A stretch of 64,000 bases of DNA from Chryseobacterium taiwanense (GTDB lineage Bacteria; Bacteroidota; Bacteroidia; Flavobacteriales; Weeksellaceae): assembly GCF_000813825.1 (NCBI RefSeq), contig NZ_JWTA01000004.1, positions 310,001 to 374,000 on the forward strand, given 5' to 3'. Shown here piece by piece: positions 63,014-64,000 of this stretch. The notes under the pieces are model-generated. The model searched no databases, was not told the DNA's origin, and saw nothing but the letters and a program-made list of their open reading frames with translations. Each line of letters opens with the position of its first letter. Positions within the stretch are counted from its first letter, which is position 1. Made by a program: the position numbers and the translations under genes.

Positions 63014-63225
63014 TGACGTTTAGTTTAAAATTATATAAATTTTATGGATATTTTTGCAGGATATATACACTATTCTATATTCTATTCAAAAGTGTTTTCT
63101 TAAAAAATTCAATTCAGTGATATTGTTTTTTATTGAAGTCATGAGTATTAAGAAACGAAAATACTTTTTAGGTATCTAAAGTAAATTAAGTTTATATGTA
63201 TCTTCGTAAAAAACTATAACCATAA

Positions 63226-63891
63226 ATGAAATTTGGAATTATTTTTTACGCGATCTTAGGAATCTTAGCATTTTTATTAGGTGTTTATTTATTACAGTAT
63301 TCTATTCTAATTTCACTTATTTTCTTTATTGGAACCTTTATTAATGGAGTTTTCATTCATAGAGAATATTCTATTCATAAGAGTGAAAAAATAGAATACA
63401 ATGAAAATACTCTTCCGGAAGAAGTAATTATAAAATATTCAAGGTCGGGCAGAATTATTGCTATTGCCACTTACAGTATTTTTATGATTTTGGGATCATT
63501 TTTTCTTTTGTACCTTAAATTTAAACTCAATGGAACAGCAATATTTATATTAATTATACTTAGTGCATTTACAGGTTATTTTATTTTCAAAATAATTATA
63601 GAGATAAAGAAAATATCACAAATTATCATTTCTATCAATGAAAAAGGAATACAAATAAAGAATAATCCTACGTACTTATGGAATCATATCCAGCTTGAAA
63701 AAATTATTGTAAAACGTGTAGTAACACGCGAATCAAAACATGATTACCAACCTGAAATTAATTATTTATACTTTTTTCATAATAATGAGAAAATAGAAAT
63801 CAATATTGATGATTTTGATATTACGGATTATCAGCTTTCGCAGGTTTTAAAAATATTTAGAACTCGTTACAATAATTCAGGTTCATTCTAA
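63226..63891 (+). CDS. Hypothetical membrane protein
   Basis: A 221-residue protein with two N-terminal helices (about 1-45), two more helices (about 82-130), and a cytoplasmic ~90-residue C-terminal domain of beta strands (ISINEKGIQIKNNPTYLWN ... EKIEINIDDFDI). The C-terminal part looks like a small PH-like barrel, as in some bacterial membrane proteins; this is a guess from the pattern. A TATCTTCG box precedes it. Confidence 0.7.
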   Translation: MKFGIIFYAILGILAFLLGVYLLQYSILISLIFFIGTFINGVFIHREYSIHKSEKIEYNENTLPEEVIIKYSRSGRIIAIATYSIFMILGSFFLLYLKFKLNGTAIFILIILSAFTGYFIFKIIIEIKKISQIIISINEKGIQIKNNPTYLWNHIQLEKIIVKRVVTRESKHDYQPEINYLYFFHNNEKIEINIDDFDITDYQLSQVLKIFRTRYNNSGSF

Positions 63892-63946
63892 TTTTGATTG
63901 CAAGACATTAATAATTAATTTTACATTTCACACCAATCTCTATTCC

Positions 63947-64000
63947 ATGAAAAAGATATTTATATTCCTTGTAATGACTTTTCTTTTCACCGCGTGCGGT
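63947..64000 (+). CDS. Lipoprotein, start only
   Basis: The first 18 codons of a gene running past the right edge: MKKIFIFLVMTFLFTACG, a lipoprotein signal peptide with lipobox Phe-Thr-Ala-Cys. Its function cannot be told. Confidence 0.6.
   Translation, partial: MKKIFIFLVMTFLFTACG

Overview
The window is about 64 kb of AT-rich chromosome from a member of the Flavobacteriia, most likely Chryseobacterium or a close relative. Several signs agree: promoters of the Bacteroidota type (a TAnnTTTG box, sometimes with TTG about 19-20 bases upstream), two proteins with type IX secretion (T9SS) C-terminal sorting domains, a fused SecDF, an arginine pathway built on an N-succinylornithine-type transcarbamylase, and many short palindromic repeats between genes. 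No rRNA, tRNA, CRISPR array, prophage or intact insertion sequence was found.

Layout. 1-1.8 kb: the end of a short-chain dehydrogenase, a RelE/ParE-type toxin-antitoxin pair and an unknown gene. 1.8-7.5 kb: a minus-strand pyrimidine operon pyrB-carA-carB, preceded by a probable leader peptide and attenuator. 7.5-9 kb: an Lrp/AsnC regulator and an unknown lipoprotein. 9-17.9 kb: a minus-strand arginine operon (GNAT-argG-argC-argD-argF'-argB-argE'-argH) with two copies of a dispersed repeat and a possible 31-codon gene. 18-29.4 kb: an InsA-like zinc-ribbon/HTH protein, then a plus-strand carboxylate module: porin, MHS-family transporter, two small membrane proteins, a solute symporter-histidine kinase fusion, a response regulator and two acyl-CoA synthetases (PrpE-like and Acs). 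29.6-33.5 kb: a small unknown gene, a RelA/SpoT enzyme and NhaA. 33.5-43.4 kb: YihY-type membrane protein, outer-membrane protein, rlmH, a tatA-PAP2-TPR-unknown-trmL operon, a Tet-type MFS pump and secDF. 43.6-52.6 kb: secreted sugar dehydrogenase, hemN, a YCF48/BNR-like protein, an amino acid permease, pnuC, a Tyr/Asn-rich lipoprotein, dapF and mltG. 52.8-64 kb: a TonB-dependent receptor-like protein, a small sugar-nucleotide locus (cytidylyltransferase, galE, membrane protein, DegT aminotransferase), a T9SS subtilisin, PEP carboxylase, a membrane protein and the first codons of a lipoprotein.

How it fits together. The carbamoyl phosphate synthase made by carAB feeds both pyrB (pyrimidines) and the argF' step of arginine synthesis, and the two operons lie side by side. 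The 18.7-29.4 kb module looks like a complete route for a short-chain carboxylate: outer-membrane entry, inner-membrane uptake, sensing and CoA activation.

The most interesting observations are the pyrB leader (a 22-codon ORF, a hairpin, then a terminator directly after the leader stop codon, as in enterobacterial pyrBI attenuation), the cysteine cluster in the acyltransferase that opens the arginine operon, Val at the transcarbamylase specificity position, and the transporter-kinase fusion linked to acyl-CoA synthetases.
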